Origin: Longimicrobiales bacterium
Lineage (GTDB): Bacteria > Gemmatimonadota > Gemmatimonadetes > Longimicrobiales > Gaopeijiaceae
NCBI GenBank assembly: GCA_951813395.1
Contig: OX638356.1
Location: 1,963,340-2,027,339 of the forward strand
DNA length: 64,000 nucleotides
Reading direction: 5' to 3'
Made by a program: the position numbers and the translations under genes. How positions within the stretch are numbered: the stretch's first letter is position 1; each line of letters opens with the position of its first letter. This document shows positions 26,789-36,886 of the stretch, piece after piece. The notes beneath the pieces are model-generated. The model had not been told where the DNA came from, made no database searches, and was given only the letters and a program-made list of their open reading frames with translations.

Positions 26789-27289
26789 ATGGCGATATCG
26801 GTCAAGGTGATGAGACGCCCGGAGGCGGGCCGCACGTCGTACATGCGTGCTACGCTCAAGGGGATGAGCCTGACGTTCAGGCACATGGTCCGGCCCACCA
26901 AGGTGACGCTGGAGTACCCCGAGGAGCAGCCGGAGCTGAGTCCTCGCTGGCGCGGTACGCACCGCATGGAGGTGCACGCCGACGGTCGTCCCAAGTGCGT
27001 GGCGTGCGGACTGTGCCCGACGGTGTGTCCGGCCAATTGCATCAGGCTGGTGGGGGGCGAGGACGACCAGGGCAACCGATACCCGATCGTATACGAGATC
27101 GACGAGTTCCGCTGCATCTTCTGCGGCATGTGTCAGGAAGTCTGTCCGGTCGAGGCGATCCATGTCGGTCAGCACTTTGAAAACGCGGAATACGGCCGGG
27201 ACAGGTTCGTCTACGATCTGGACCGTCTGATGGAGCAGGACCATCCTACGACCCTCCTGTGGGATCCGTCGGATCCGCGCTCCGAATGA
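26789..27289 (+). CDS. nuoI: NADH-quinone oxidoreductase subunit I
   Basis: Encodes 166 residues. It carries two 4Fe-4S clusters (N6a, N6b): 'CVACGLCPTVCP' and 'CIFCGMCQEVCP'. The N-terminal 'RHMVRPTKVTLEYPEE' contacts the membrane arm. It ends with an acidic segment; the stop overlaps the nuoJ start (ATGA). Confidence 0.97.
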   Translation: MAISVKVMRRPEAGRTSYMRATLKGMSLTFRHMVRPTKVTLEYPEEQPELSPRWRGTHRMEVHADGRPKCVACGLCPTVCPANCIRLVGGEDDQGNRYPIVYEIDEFRCIFCGMCQEVCPVEAIHVGQHFENAEYGRDRFVYDLDRLMEQDHPTTLLWDPSDPRSE

Positions 27290-27825
27290 CCGACATCCTC
27301 TTCATTCTGTTCGCGGTTGTCGCCGTCGGCGGCGCCATCGGCGTCGTGATCGGACGCAGTCCGGTCGCCAGCCTGCTGTTCATGGTGGCCACGCTTGCGA
27401 GCGTCGCGGGGATCTACGTGCTCTTTGAGGCCCATTTCCTTGCGGCGATCCAGGTGCTCGTCTATGCGGGGGCCATCATGGTGCTCTTCCTGTTCGTGAT
27501 CATGCTCCTGAACCTGGGGCACGACTACCGGGCCGACCTCCGTTACGGCTCCTGGTCGCTGCTTTCGCTGGTCGTGGTGGGTCTTACGGCGGGAGTCCTC
27601 ATGCAGGGGTTCAGCGGCGATCTCGAGGCGGACCTGCTGGAGAACGGCGCGGCCGCGGCGGCGGCGATCGACGCGGCGGTGATCGAAAAGGGGGCCGTGG
27701 GCGTGATCGCGGATCCGCTCTTCACCGACTACGTCGTCGCCTTCGAGCTCATCGGCCTGCTGCTGCTCGTCGCGATCGTGGCGGCGGTGGTGCTCGCCAA
27801 GCCACGCGAGGCCGGGAAGGATTGA
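27286..27825 (+). CDS. nuoJ: NADH-quinone oxidoreductase subunit J
   Basis: Encodes 179 residues from ATG 27286. There are five hydrophobic segments. The conserved central part '[20 protein letters not shown]' (as [12 protein letters not shown]) and '[10 protein letters not shown]' mark the subunit. The loop between segments 3 and 5 is long and Ala-rich. It is part of the proton-translocating membrane arm, next to nuoK with a one-base gap. Confidence 0.95.
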   Translation: MTDILFILFAVVAVGGAIGVVIGRSPVASLLFMVATLASVAGIYVLFEAHFLAAIQVLVYAGAIMVLFLFVIMLLNLGHDYRADLRYGSWSLLSLVVVGLTAGVLMQGFSGDLEADLLENGAAAAAAIDAAVIEKGAVGVIADPLFTDYVVAFELIGLLLLVAIVAAVVLAKPREAGKD

Positions 27826-27826
27826 G

Positions 27827-28120
27827 ATGCTGACACCGGCTCTGCTCCTGAGCGCGGCGCTCTTCGCGATCGGCACCCTGGGCGTCATCGTGCGCCGGAA
27901 CGCCATCATCATCTTTCTTTGCATTGAATTGCAGCTCAACGCCGTCAACCTGGCCTTCGTGGCGCTCTCCCGCTACACCGGGATCGAGGGCCAGCTCTAC
28001 GTGTTCTTCGTAATGACGGTTGCCGCGGCCGAGGCTGCGGTCGGACTGGCGATCATCATTTCGATCTTCCGGCACTACGAGACCGTCAACGTGAACAAGT
28101 TCAACGTGTTGAAATGGTGA
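27827..28120 (+). CDS. nuoK: NADH-quinone oxidoreductase subunit K
   Basis: Encodes 97 residues with three membrane segments. The two functionally important glutamates are in '[13 protein letters not shown]' and '[12 protein letters not shown]'. It is a small subunit related to MnhC-type antiporter proteins. Its stop overlaps the nuoL start by 7 bases. Confidence 0.97.
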   Translation: MLTPALLLSAALFAIGTLGVIVRRNAIIIFLCIELQLNAVNLAFVALSRYTGIEGQLYVFFVMTVAAAEAAVGLAIIISIFRHYETVNVNKFNVLKW

Positions 28121-30318
28121 TCGGCGTGACGACCGTCACATCGACCGCCGCTTCCCTGGCGGGCCCGCTGCCGCTGCCGGCTTTGCCGCCCACGGTGCAG
28201 GAGGCCGCGTCGTGGGAACCGGTGCTGCCCGGGCTGATCGTACTGCTCCCGCTGCTGGGTTTTGTGATCAACGGGTTCCTTGCCCTGCGCGCGGCGGCCC
28301 TGTCGTCCGCGGCAGTCCGGGGCGGGAACGACTGGAGCCCCTTTGCGGGCGGGACAACCCCCGCGACGCACAGGCTTCCGACCATCGTGGGGCCGGGGGT
28401 AATGCTGCTCGCCTTCGCCCTTGCGCTGTTGAACTTCATCGGGATGCCCGACGATCTGCACGAGCCCGTCGTCCGTTCCTACTGGAGCTGGATCGCGACC
28501 GGTGATCTGCGGATCGAGGCCGCCCTCCAGCTGGACCAGCTCTCCGCCGTCATGATGCTCGTGGTCACCGGAGTCGGCTTCCTGATCCACGTCTTCAGTG
28601 TCGGGTACATGAAGGACGATATCGGGTATCCGCGGTACTTCTCCTACCTCAACCTCTTCGTCTTCTTCATGCTGGTGCTGGTCATGGGCTCCGGATACGC
28701 CACCATGTTCGTGGGGTGGGAGGGCGTCGGACTCTGCAGTTATCTCCTGATCGGGTACTGGTTCAGCGACCGCGAGAAATCCGACGCGGGCAAGAAGGCG
28801 TTCATCGTGAACCGGATCGGGGACGTCGGTTTCCTGCTGGCCATGTTCCTGATCTACCAGGCCTTCGGAACCTTTGACTTCGGCCCGGTCTTCGCCGGGG
28901 CCGAGGGTCAGCTGGCCGCGGGCGGGACCACGGTTACCGCGATCACGCTGCTGCTCATGCTGGGAGCCGCGGGGAAGAGCGCGCAGGTGCCGCTGCATGT
29001 CTGGCTGCCCGACGCCATGGCGGGCCCCACGCCGGTGTCCGCCCTCATCCACGCCGCGACCATGGTCACCGCGGGCGTCTACATGGTCGCGCGGTCCTCG
29101 GTCCTGTACGCACTCGCCCCGGTAAGCCAGGCCGTCGTCGCGGGCGTTGGCGTGCTCACCGCGCTCATCGCGGCGACCATCGCCATGCAGCAGTACGACA
29201 TCAAGAAGGTGCTGGCCTACTCGACCGTCTCACAGCTCGGCTTCATGTTCCTCGCCGCCGGAATCGGCGCCTTTACCGCGGCGATCTTCCACCTGGTCAC
29301 GCACGCGTTCTTCAAGGCGCTTCTCTTCCTGGGGGCCGGCGCGGTCATCCACTCCATGCACCACGCCGTACATCACGCGGGCGAGCACCTCGACGAGCAG
29401 GACATGCGCAACATGGGGGGACTGCGGAAGTACATGCCCCTTACCTGTGCGCTCATGTGGATCGCCACCCTTGCCATTGCCGGGATCTGGCCGTTCGCCG
29501 GGTTCTTTTCCAAGGACGAGATCATCTGGTACACGGCGGCCTGGGCGGGTGCCGGGTCGAACCCGTTCGGCGGCCTCTACGCGGTCTACTGGGGAGTGGC
29601 TCTGCTCACCGCGCTGATGACCGCCTTCTACATGACCCGCCTGATGGTGATGACCTTCCATGGGTCCAATCGCACCGGCGCCGCGGGCGCGGCCCACCTT
29701 CGCGAGGCCCCTCCAGTGATGACCCTGCCGCTGATCGCGCTGGCCGCGCTTTCGATATTCGGCGGCTGGATCAACGTTCCCGAGGGCCTGCGGGAGTCCT
29801 TTGCGGGATTGTTCGGCGTGCTGCCGATGAGCGAATGGCTTCATCACTGGCTGGAGCCGGTGACGCACGCGGCGGCGGAGATCCAGGTCGCGGGGTTCGG
29901 CGAGGCGGCCCATAGCGCACCGCTCGGCGGCGGTGAGGTCCTGTGGGCGCTTGCGTCGACGCTGGCTGCCGCGCTCACGGTCGCGGTGGGCGCCCGTCTG
30001 CTGGGCTCCCGCGAATACGTGGCCGCGGCCGCCGACTCCGGCCCCCGCGCGGGGCTGGCGCGGGTCCTGCATGACAAGTGGTACTTCGACGAGGCCTACG
30101 AGGCCGTGATCGTGCAGCCGCTGCTCAGGCTGTCCAGGTGGTGCTGGAGGTTCATCGACACCGTGATCATCGATGGTTTCGTCAACGCCACCGCACAATT
30201 CACGCGTCTTGCCGGCTGGGTCATGAGCCTCTTCCAGACAGGCCAGGTGAACATGTATGCCTTCGTGCTGACCGTCGGCGTTCTCCTGATTCTGGGCACC
30301 ACGGTCTTCCTGCGGTAA
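28114..30318 (+). CDS. nuoL: NADH-quinone oxidoreductase subunit L
   Basis: Encodes 734 residues with about 16 membrane segments, the distal antiporter-like pump of complex I. Motifs include '[19 protein letters not shown]' (pump Glu), '[17 protein letters not shown]' (Lys) and '[19 protein letters not shown]' (His/Lys). The C terminus after residue 640 has '[18 protein letters not shown]', the start of the long lateral helix. Starts at ATG 28114 within the end of nuoK. Confidence 0.97.
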   Translation: MVIGVTTVTSTAASLAGPLPLPALPPTVQEAASWEPVLPGLIVLLPLLGFVINGFLALRAAALSSAAVRGGNDWSPFAGGTTPATHRLPTIVGPGVMLLAFALALLNFIGMPDDLHEPVVRSYWSWIATGDLRIEAALQLDQLSAVMMLVVTGVGFLIHVFSVGYMKDDIGYPRYFSYLNLFVFFMLVLVMGSGYATMFVGWEGVGLCSYLLIGYWFSDREKSDAGKKAFIVNRIGDVGFLLAMFLIYQAFGTFDFGPVFAGAEGQLAAGGTTVTAITLLLMLGAAGKSAQVPLHVWLPDAMAGPTPVSALIHAATMVTAGVYMVARSSVLYALAPVSQAVVAGVGVLTALIAATIAMQQYDIKKVLAYSTVSQLGFMFLAAGIGAFTAAIFHLVTHAFFKALLFLGAGAVIHSMHHAVHHAGEHLDEQDMRNMGGLRKYMPLTCALMWIATLAIAGIWPFAGFFSKDEIIWYTAAWAGAGSNPFGGLYAVYWGVALLTALMTAFYMTRLMVMTFHGSNRTGAAGAAHLREAPPVMTLPLIALAALSIFGGWINVPEGLRESFAGLFGVLPMSEWLHHWLEPVTHAAAEIQVAGFGEAAHSAPLGGGEVLWALASTLAAALTVAVGARLLGSREYVAAAADSGPRAGLARVLHDKWYFDEAYEAVIVQPLLRLSRWCWRFIDTVIIDGFVNATAQFTRLAGWVMSLFQTGQVNMYAFVLTVGVLLILGTTVFLR

Positions 30319-30323
30319 CGCCA

Positions 30324-32009
30324 ATGACGGATCTGCTTTCATCACTCCGGTACGAGGACTGGATCCTCCACGCGCTGATCTGGCTGCCGCTCGTCGGGAT
30401 GGCGCACGTCGTCGTCTCGTCATCAGAAAGGGCGAAGAAGCTCGCTTTCGTCTGGTCATTGCTCGTTTTCGTGCTCAGCCTGGGGCTCTGGTGGGGTTAC
30501 GAGCCGGGCGGCGGCGGGTTCATGCTCGAGTCTTCCACGCCCTGGATCGAGGCGTGGGGTGTAAGCTACGCGCTCGGCGTCGACGGCATCTCCGTCTTCA
30601 TGGTGATGCTGACGACCTTCACCAGCGCAATTGCCATTCTCGGGTCGTTCGAGTACGTAAAGACGCGCCGCAAGGCGTTCTACGCACTCATGCTGCTTCT
30701 GGAGACGGGCGTGTTGGGGGTGTTTCTCGCAACCGACATCTTCCTCTTCTACGTCTTCTTCGAGCTCACGCTGGTGCCCATGTACTTCATCGTGGGCATC
30801 TGGGGCGGCGAGCGACGCATCTACGCCGCCGTGAAGTTCTTCCTCTACACCGCCGTCGGCTCGCTCCTCATGCTGGTCGCGATTCTGTACATCTACTTCG
30901 GCGGCAGCGCGGGATCCTTCGCGTACGAGGCCTTCCTGAACGCGGATCTGTCCCTGCGCGAGCAGCTTTGGCTATTCGCGGCCTTTGCGCTTGCCTTCGG
31001 CATCAAGGTGCCCGTGTTCCCCCTGCACACCTGGTTGCCCGACGCCCACGTCGAAGCTCCAACGCCGGGCTCGGTCGTCTTGGCGGCAGTTCTGCTGAAG
31101 ATGGGCACCTACGGCTTCATGAGGTTCCTCCTGCCGTTCTTCCCGGGCGCCGCCCAGCACCCGACGGTCGTAGCCGTCATGCTGGTGCTCGGAGTGGTCG
31201 GCATCATCTATGCGGCGTGGGTCGCGGCCGTCCAGCCGGACGCCAAGAAGCTGGTCGCCTACACGTCCGTGGCGCACATGGGGTTCGTTGTGATCGGGAT
31301 CTTCGCGCTGACGCTCAACGGCCTTCAGGGCGGCATGGTGGTCATGATCAGCCACGGCATTTCGACGGGGGCCCTGTTCCTGCTCCTCGGAATGATGTAC
31401 GAGCGGCGGCACACGCGGCTGATCGAGGACTTCGGTGGATTGGGCCGCGCGGCCCCGCTTTTCGCGACGGCCTTCGTGATCACGGCGCTGGCCTCCATCG
31501 GGTTGCCGGGCACGAGTGGCTTCGTGGGTGAGTTCCTGGCACTGCTCGGCACCTTCGAGACCCATGCGCTGGCAGCGATCCTGGCCGCCACGGGCGTTGT
31601 GTTTGCGGCGTACTACATGTTGCCCATGGTGCAGCGCGTCCTCTTCAACAAGCTGGACAGGCCCGAGAACCGGAAGTTTCCCGATCTGTCCCGGAGGGAG
31701 ATCCTGATCCTGGCGCCCATGGTCGCGCTCATGATCGGGATCGGTGTCCATCCCACGCCCATCCTCGAGCGCATGGAACCGAGCGTACAGCTGGTGCTTG
31801 AGCGGGTCGAGGGAGCAGGCGCCACGCCGAGCACGGCTTCTGCGGGCTCACCGGATGTCGGGCCCGACGGGTACGCGGGGTCCGCGCGCCCCGGCGGCCA
31901 CGCCCTACTGCCGGGGACTGCTTCCGCTCCGTCTCGCCGGGTTGAGCCTCCGTTCGCCGGCCTCGGGTCGCAGGAACCGGTTCCAGCCACTCCGGTGCGG
32001 GAGGACTGA
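30324..32009 (+). CDS. nuoM: NADH-quinone oxidoreductase subunit M
   Basis: Encodes 561 residues from ATG 30324. It is the second antiporter-like pump: 'YVFFELTLVPMYFIVGIWGG' (as FFELTLVPMYF), 'GIKVPVFPLHTWLPDAHVEA' (as VPVFPLHTWLPDAH) and 'KKLVAYTSVAHMGFV'. After the last membrane segment (about residue 475) there is an 80-residue Ala/Gly/Pro/Ser-rich tail with no predicted fold, unusual for this subunit. Confidence 0.96.
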   Translation: MTDLLSSLRYEDWILHALIWLPLVGMAHVVVSSSERAKKLAFVWSLLVFVLSLGLWWGYEPGGGGFMLESSTPWIEAWGVSYALGVDGISVFMVMLTTFTSAIAILGSFEYVKTRRKAFYALMLLLETGVLGVFLATDIFLFYVFFELTLVPMYFIVGIWGGERRIYAAVKFFLYTAVGSLLMLVAILYIYFGGSAGSFAYEAFLNADLSLREQLWLFAAFALAFGIKVPVFPLHTWLPDAHVEAPTPGSVVLAAVLLKMGTYGFMRFLLPFFPGAAQHPTVVAVMLVLGVVGIIYAAWVAAVQPDAKKLVAYTSVAHMGFVVIGIFALTLNGLQGGMVVMISHGISTGALFLLLGMMYERRHTRLIEDFGGLGRAAPLFATAFVITALASIGLPGTSGFVGEFLALLGTFETHALAAILAATGVVFAAYYMLPMVQRVLFNKLDRPENRKFPDLSRREILILAPMVALMIGIGVHPTPILERMEPSVQLVLERVEGAGATPSTASAGSPDVGPDGYAGSARPGGHALLPGTASAPSRRVEPPFAGLGSQEPVPATPVRED

Positions 32010-32012
32010 CCG

Positions 32013-33524
32013 GTGCTGCTCGACTACACCTCCAGTTTCCACTACGTGCTCGCGCTTCTGCCGGAAGTGGTGCTCTCCGTTTGGGGGATGGGGATCCTGG
32101 TGGCCGGCGTTTCCAGGAAACAGCAGGGTGGATCGGGCCAGGAGCTCGGCTGGGTGGCGGTCGCCGGTCTGGCCTTCGCCGCGCTGGCAAACGGGTGGCT
32201 GTACTTCGGAGTTGCGGAGGAAGCCGCCACGGCAATGATCGCCCTCGATCGCTTCCGTTTCTTCGCGAACTGGACCTTTCTCCTTGGAGCCGGCTTTGCC
32301 ATCATCATCTCCTTGCCGTACGTCGCGCGGCAGAAGCTTCAGGCGGGCGAGTATTACTCCCTGATCCTGTTTGCCGTCGTCGGGATGATGTTCATGGCTT
32401 CGGCCCGGGATCTCATGGTGATCTTCCTGGGCCTGGAACTCATGTCCATCGGCGTCTACGCCCTGGCCGGCTTCAATCGCCGTGACCGGCGGTCGGCCGA
32501 GGCCGGGCTGAAGTACTTTCTCCTCGGCGCCTTCGCCAGCGGATTCCTGCTGTTCGGGATTGCGCTGGTGTACGGCGCGACCGGGAGCGCGAACATCGAA
32601 GTGGTGGCGGACGCGGTGCGAAACGGGACTGCTGTTGACGCCCTTATGGCCCCGGGGGTGGCGCTGCTCGCGATCGGATTCGCGTTCAAGGTGTCAGCGG
32701 TGCCGTTCCACATGTGGACGCCCGATGTCTACGAAGGCGCGCCGACGCCGGTCACCGCGTTCATGGCGGCGTCCGTCAAGGCGGCCGCGTTCATGGCCTT
32801 CCTCCGGGTATTCCTGGTCGGCCTGGACGGCGTGTACGACCAGTGGTGGACGATCCTCTGGTGGATTGCCGCGGTCACGATGGTCGTGGGCAACGTCGTC
32901 GCCGTGGTGCAGTCCGACGTCAAGCGCATGCTGGCCTATTCGTCGATCGCGCACGGTGGGTATCTGCTGGTGGCGCTGGTCGCCGGCAACGACGTGGCGG
33001 CGGCGGGAGTCCTCTTCTACCTCCTGGTCTACACGATCATGACCATTGGGGCGTTTGCGATCGTGGTCACCGTCGGCAACCAGAGCGAACGCCGCTCCAG
33101 GATCGAGGACTACACCGGATTCGGCTGGCAGCGGCCGCTGCTGGGGCTCCTGATGACCGTTTTCCTGCTGTCCCTGGCCGGCTTCCCCGGGACCGCGGGT
33201 TTCATCGCCAAGTACTACCTTCTGCTGGGCGCCGCCGAGGCGGGGCTTTGGGTGCTGGCAGTGATCCTGGTGCTTACGACGGTCGTCTCCTACTGGTACT
33301 ATCTGCGCGTGGCATGGTACATGTGGATGAAGGAGCCGACGGGGGCGGACGGGCCGGGTGCGGCGGCGGTAACCCCCCTGGCGACTCACATCGTTCTGGT
33401 CATCGGCGTGGCGCTGGTCATTCTGGGCGGACTGTTTCCGGGCGCGGCCCTGGACCTGGCGGCGGCTTCGGTCGACGGTCTCCGGCAGGCGGTGGGGGCG
33501 GCGGCGGCCCCGGCCGGCCCCTGA
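32013..33524 (+). CDS. nuoN: NADH-quinone oxidoreductase subunit N
   Basis: Encodes 503 residues from GTG 32013, with GGGAGGA upstream. Third antiporter-like pump: 'FLGLELMSIGVYALAGF' (Glu), 'GFAFKVSAVPFHMWTPDVY' (Lys) and 'DVKRMLAYSSIAHGGYLLV' (as KRMLAYSSIAHGGY). It completes the nuoA-N set. The following phosphohexomutase gene starts 25 bases later and may be on the same transcript. Confidence 0.97.
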   Translation: MLLDYTSSFHYVLALLPEVVLSVWGMGILVAGVSRKQQGGSGQELGWVAVAGLAFAALANGWLYFGVAEEAATAMIALDRFRFFANWTFLLGAGFAIIISLPYVARQKLQAGEYYSLILFAVVGMMFMASARDLMVIFLGLELMSIGVYALAGFNRRDRRSAEAGLKYFLLGAFASGFLLFGIALVYGATGSANIEVVADAVRNGTAVDALMAPGVALLAIGFAFKVSAVPFHMWTPDVYEGAPTPVTAFMAASVKAAAFMAFLRVFLVGLDGVYDQWWTILWWIAAVTMVVGNVVAVVQSDVKRMLAYSSIAHGGYLLVALVAGNDVAAAGVLFYLLVYTIMTIGAFAIVVTVGNQSERRSRIEDYTGFGWQRPLLGLLMTVFLLSLAGFPGTAGFIAKYYLLLGAAEAGLWVLAVILVLTTVVSYWYYLRVAWYMWMKEPTGADGPGAAAVTPLATHIVLVIGVALVILGGLFPGAALDLAAASVDGLRQAVGAAAAPAGP

Positions 33525-33549
33525 ATCCCGTCTGCGGAAGCGGGTTCGG

Positions 33550-34920
33550 ATGCAGCTTGCGGAGCATATCTTCCGGCAGTACGACATTCGGGGCATCGTA
33601 GACGAGGATCTGACTCCCGCGGTCGCGGAGGCCGTGGGCAGGGCCTACGCCTCCGAACTGCGCGCGCGCCTTCCCGGTGTGGCGCCGCGCGTCGCCGTCG
33701 GCGAGGACAACCGACCCTCGTCCCCCGGGTTGCGGGCCGGCCTGGAGCGGGGCCTGAGATCGGCGGGATGTGGTGTCGTCCGGCTGGGCACCGTCCCGAC
33801 CCCCGTCACCTATTTCAGCGAGTACGAATTCGCTGCGGACGGAGCCGTGCAGATCACCGGTTCCCACAATCCGCCGGAGTACAACGGCATCAAGATGACC
33901 ATGGGCAAGGCGTCCATCCACGGCGATGACATCCAGCGCCTGCAGCGTCGCATTCTGGAACGGGATCTGGCCGTCGGGACGGGATCCCTCGAGGATGTGG
34001 ATCCGCTCCCCGCCTACGTGGCCGACGTGTCCGCCCGCTTCCGGCTGTCGCGTCCCCTGAAGGTTGTCGTCGACTGTGGGAACGGCACGGGCTCGGTCGT
34101 CGCTCAACAGCTTCTGGAGTCCATCGGCCTCGAAGTGATCCCCCTCTACTGCGAATCGGATGGGACCTTCCCCAATCATCACCCGGACCCGACGGTGGAC
34201 CGGCATGTTCAGGATCTGATCGGCGAAGTGCGAAGACACGGAGCCGATGCGGGCATCGGGTTCGACGGCGACGCGGACCGTATCGGCGTGGTGGACGACC
34301 GGGGGCACATCGTGCGGGGCGACATCCTTCTCCTTCTCTTCGGTCTGGACGTCCTGAAGCGCCACGGGCCCGGACAGCGCCTGGTGTTCGACGTGAAGTG
34401 CTCGCAGGTCCTTCCCGAGGAGTTCGCGCGTGCCGGGGGCGAGCCGCTGATGTGGAAGACCGGACATTCGCTCATCAAGGAAAAGATGAAGGAGACGGGC
34501 GCGCTGGTCGCCGGAGAGCTTTCCGGGCACGTGTGCTTTGCCGACGACTACTACGGCTTCGACGATGCTCTCTATGCCGCCTGCCGGCTCGCGACGCTGA
34601 TCGCCGACGGCGACCGTCCGCTGTCGCGGATCTTCGGCGCGCTGCCCGCCTGTGTCGCAACCCCGGAACTGCGGATCGAGGTCGCCGAGGAAGACAAGTT
34701 CCCGCTGGTGGAGCGTGCGGTGGAGCACTTCAGCGCCCGCTACGACGTGATCGCCGTGGACGGGGTGCGGGTGCAGTTCGGTGACGGATGGGGTCTCATC
34801 CGTGCCTCGAACACGCAGCCCGTTATCGTGGCGCGCTTCGAGGCCGCGAGCGCGGAGCGCCTCCGGCAAATCCGGGCCACGATGGAGGACTGGCTGCGCC
34901 AGGAGGGGGTGCACATCTGA
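33550..34920 (+). CDS. Phosphomannomutase/phosphoglucomutase
   Basis: Encodes 456 residues. The enzyme interconverts hexose 1- and 6-phosphates, supplying precursors for cell-surface sugars. The order of motifs fits the alpha-D-phosphohexomutase superfamily: 'FRQYDIRGIV', the phosphoserine loop 'TGSHNPPEYNGIKM', the Mg-binding 'GFDGDADRIGVVD', 'GELSGHVCFAD' and the phosphate-binding 'RASNTQPVIVARFEA'. Length and motifs resemble the dual-specificity AlgC/ManB group. Its position after nuoN is probably not functional. Confidence 0.93.
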   Translation: MQLAEHIFRQYDIRGIVDEDLTPAVAEAVGRAYASELRARLPGVAPRVAVGEDNRPSSPGLRAGLERGLRSAGCGVVRLGTVPTPVTYFSEYEFAADGAVQITGSHNPPEYNGIKMTMGKASIHGDDIQRLQRRILERDLAVGTGSLEDVDPLPAYVADVSARFRLSRPLKVVVDCGNGTGSVVAQQLLESIGLEVIPLYCESDGTFPNHHPDPTVDRHVQDLIGEVRRHGADAGIGFDGDADRIGVVDDRGHIVRGDILLLLFGLDVLKRHGPGQRLVFDVKCSQVLPEEFARAGGEPLMWKTGHSLIKEKMKETGALVAGELSGHVCFADDYYGFDDALYAACRLATLIADGDRPLSRIFGALPACVATPELRIEVAEEDKFPLVERAVEHFSARYDVIAVDGVRVQFGDGWGLIRASNTQPVIVARFEAASAERLRQIRATMEDWLRQEGVHI

Positions 34921-34957
34921 AGGGAAGGGGCGCAAGCGTCCCATTGGCACCCCTCTT

Positions 34958-34979
34958 CAACCGGTTGCGCGACCGGTTG
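34958..34979. promoter_or_regulatory. Inverted repeat with a third copy downstream (ACCGGTTG)
   Basis: CAACCGGT (34958-34965) and ACCGGTTG (34972-34979) are perfect 8-base arms with a 6-base spacer. ACCGGTTG occurs again at 35010-35017. The site lies in the 213-base gap after the phosphomutase and before the beta-propeller gene. It may be a terminator hairpin or an operator for the downstream locus. Nothing else is recognised in this gap. Confidence 0.4.
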
Positions 34980-35133
34980 TCCCATCCAGCTATCCCTCTG
35001 GCCCGTTCACCGGTTGATCTTGGGTCACGCTGACGTGCATCCGCCGATTCCCGAGCGGTCCCCCCACGGGCCGCCGAGGTGCTGACGGTTGCCGACCCGA
35101 CACCCGCCACCCCGAAACGGAAGGAGCGGTGCC

Positions 35134-36285
35134 ATGCTGACCCCGGAGAACCGCCGGAACCGCCAGAAAACCCGATCCGGTTGTGCCGCCCGATACAGGG
35201 GCGAGCCCTACACTGTCCCTGGCCAGGTCCTCGGTCTCCTCGTAGCGGTAGCCGCGTCGGCTTGCGACGCGCCCGAAACGGGTCCGCCGCCGGCAACATC
35301 CGATCCTCCTGCGGCTGTGGAGTTGGTGGACATGGCCGCGTTCAACGACGCATTCGAAGTGGTCCTCGAGCTCGAGCTGGAGGAAACCGACGAGGCCATG
35401 ACGGTGCAGCCCATGGTCAGTCTCGGCGGAGACGGCTCTTTGCTGCTCGCCGAGCCATTGGAGGGCCAAGTGAATGTCTATGGCACCGACGGCCGGCTGC
35501 GGCGCATCGTGGGTGGCCGAGGAGAGGGCCCGGGAGAGTTTCTGTTCCCTCTACGGGCTCACCGAACCCTCGATGGCGGCGTCGTGGTGGCGGACCTCCA
35601 GCTCGCCCGGATCACGTTCTTCCCGGCCGCCGGCGGGGACCCTGAGATCGTCATGTCCCCGATCCCCACCGTGCAGGGAGCACAGGATCTGGGCGAAGAT
35701 CGGTATCTGCTCACCGGGACGTTGCAGCCCGGGGATGCACCCGATCTTCTACACATCTGGAGCCGCCGCTCCGGCGACATCGAACGCAGTTTTCTGCCCA
35801 TGGGTGTGCCCGAGGAATCCCTCGGCCATGCACTCTCGTTTCAGGGTGCCTCCGCGACGTTGGAGGCGGACACGATCTGGGCCGTCTGGGCTCTGTCGGA
35901 CACCCTCTACAAGTTCAACCGCCGAGGGGACCGACTGGGACAGATCCCTCTGCCGATGGTGAGGCCCATGGGCACCCTGCCCGGGGCGGGTGAGAGCGTA
36001 CCCGATGCGAACGCCGACGCTGGCGCGCTCGACCGGTTCACCCAGTTGTTCGGTGTGTCGGTGCTCCACGACGGCAACCTGGTGGTAACGTCCATGCAGT
36101 CGCGGGGCACGGATGCGGTCTGGGATGTCCTGATCCTCGACCGCGATGGGCGGCAGTTGCTGGGCGCGCCCAATATGCCGCAGCTGTTGGCGGTGGAGCA
36201 GGATCTGTTCTACTTCGATGATCCCGCATCGGTCCTGCCGAACCGGTGGCTTGTCGCGCGTTGGAAGGGTGATCCGCAGCCATGA
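35134..36285 (+). CDS. Beta-propeller lipoprotein (6-bladed/NHL-like)
   Basis: Encodes 383 residues from ATG 35134, with a strong ribosome-binding site (GGAAGGAG). After a basic N terminus of about 28 residues comes a short hydrophobic run and a lipobox 'VAVAASAC' with Cys44, so it is probably a lipoprotein. The mature part shows propeller-blade repeats: 'GGRGEGPGEFLFPLRAHR' followed by 'DGGVVVADLQLARITFF', then 'GTLQPGD', 'ALSDTLYKFNRRGDRLG' and 'VWDVLILDRDGRQLLG'. Such propellers in Bacteroidota and Gemmatimonadota-like genomes often accompany small secreted peptides. The next gene overlaps by 4 bases (ATGA). Confidence 0.8.
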   Translation: MLTPENRRNRQKTRSGCAARYRGEPYTVPGQVLGLLVAVAASACDAPETGPPPATSDPPAAVELVDMAAFNDAFEVVLELELEETDEAMTVQPMVSLGGDGSLLLAEPLEGQVNVYGTDGRLRRIVGGRGEGPGEFLFPLRAHRTLDGGVVVADLQLARITFFPAAGGDPEIVMSPIPTVQGAQDLGEDRYLLTGTLQPGDAPDLLHIWSRRSGDIERSFLPMGVPEESLGHALSFQGASATLEADTIWAVWALSDTLYKFNRRGDRLGQIPLPMVRPMGTLPGAGESVPDANADAGALDRFTQLFGVSVLHDGNLVVTSMQSRGTDAVWDVLILDRDGRQLLGAPNMPQLLAVEQDLFYFDDPASVLPNRWLVARWKGDPQP

Positions 36286-36848
36286 CGCGGGTTCTCGGAC
36301 GTGCCCGGCGCTCCTGCCCGCCCGTCCCCGTCCGGCACCGGGCTGCAGCCATGCTTGCTCTGGTCTGGATGGCTGCCGGGTGTTTGTCGCAGGACCGCCC
36401 GGAGGGCATCCCTGGCGTCGGCGACGCTCTGCTTGGTCTTCAGCTCTCCGGGCGCGTTGCGGCGCTGGTGTGGGTCTTCGACGCCAGGGAGTGCCTGGGG
36501 TGCACGCTCACGGATCCTGCGAGAGCGGTGCGAGCCCTCCAGCATCGTCTGGGGGAGAGGTTCGAGGTAGTCGCGGTGGCGGTGGGCGACAACGGGGACG
36601 CGGACCGCCCGATGGTTGCGGACTTCCTCGTTTCCCAGCGGATCTCGGCAAGCATCGAGATGCTTGATCGATCCGACTACGTGCGAGCGTTCGGAAGAGC
36701 GGAAACGGCCCGGTTCTACGTCACGAACACAGCCGGCGTAATCGAGGCGGTGTTGCCGTCAAGCGATGCCGACAGCTGGCGTTCGGGAGGAGATTCGCTC
36801 GATCTGGCGGGGTTTGTCCGGAGCCGGGCGATGGGTGCAGTACGGTGA
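36282..36848 (+). CDS. Thioredoxin-like lipoprotein with CLGC motif
   Basis: Encodes 188 residues, overlapping the propeller gene stop. A basic N terminus is followed by 'MLALVWMAAGC' with the likely lipid-modified Cys34. The mature domain has a strand 'VAALVWVFDARECLGC' ending in a C-x2-C pair (Cys71, Cys74), in the position of a thioredoxin-like active site, and later 'YVTNTAGVIEAVLP', which fits the cis-Pro-side strand region of redoxins. No cis-Pro was confirmed. It would act on thiols outside the cytoplasm. Its neighbours are three small Cys-rich secreted peptides, possible substrates by position (inference). Confidence 0.65.
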   Translation: MTRVLGRARRSCPPVPVRHRAAAMLALVWMAAGCLSQDRPEGIPGVGDALLGLQLSGRVAALVWVFDARECLGCTLTDPARAVRALQHRLGERFEVVAVAVGDNGDADRPMVADFLVSQRISASIEMLDRSDYVRAFGRAETARFYVTNTAGVIEAVLPSSDADSWRSGGDSLDLAGFVRSRAMGAVR

Positions 36849-36886
36849 GTATTCGACTTTGACACTTGAAATGAAGGAGTTGGACG

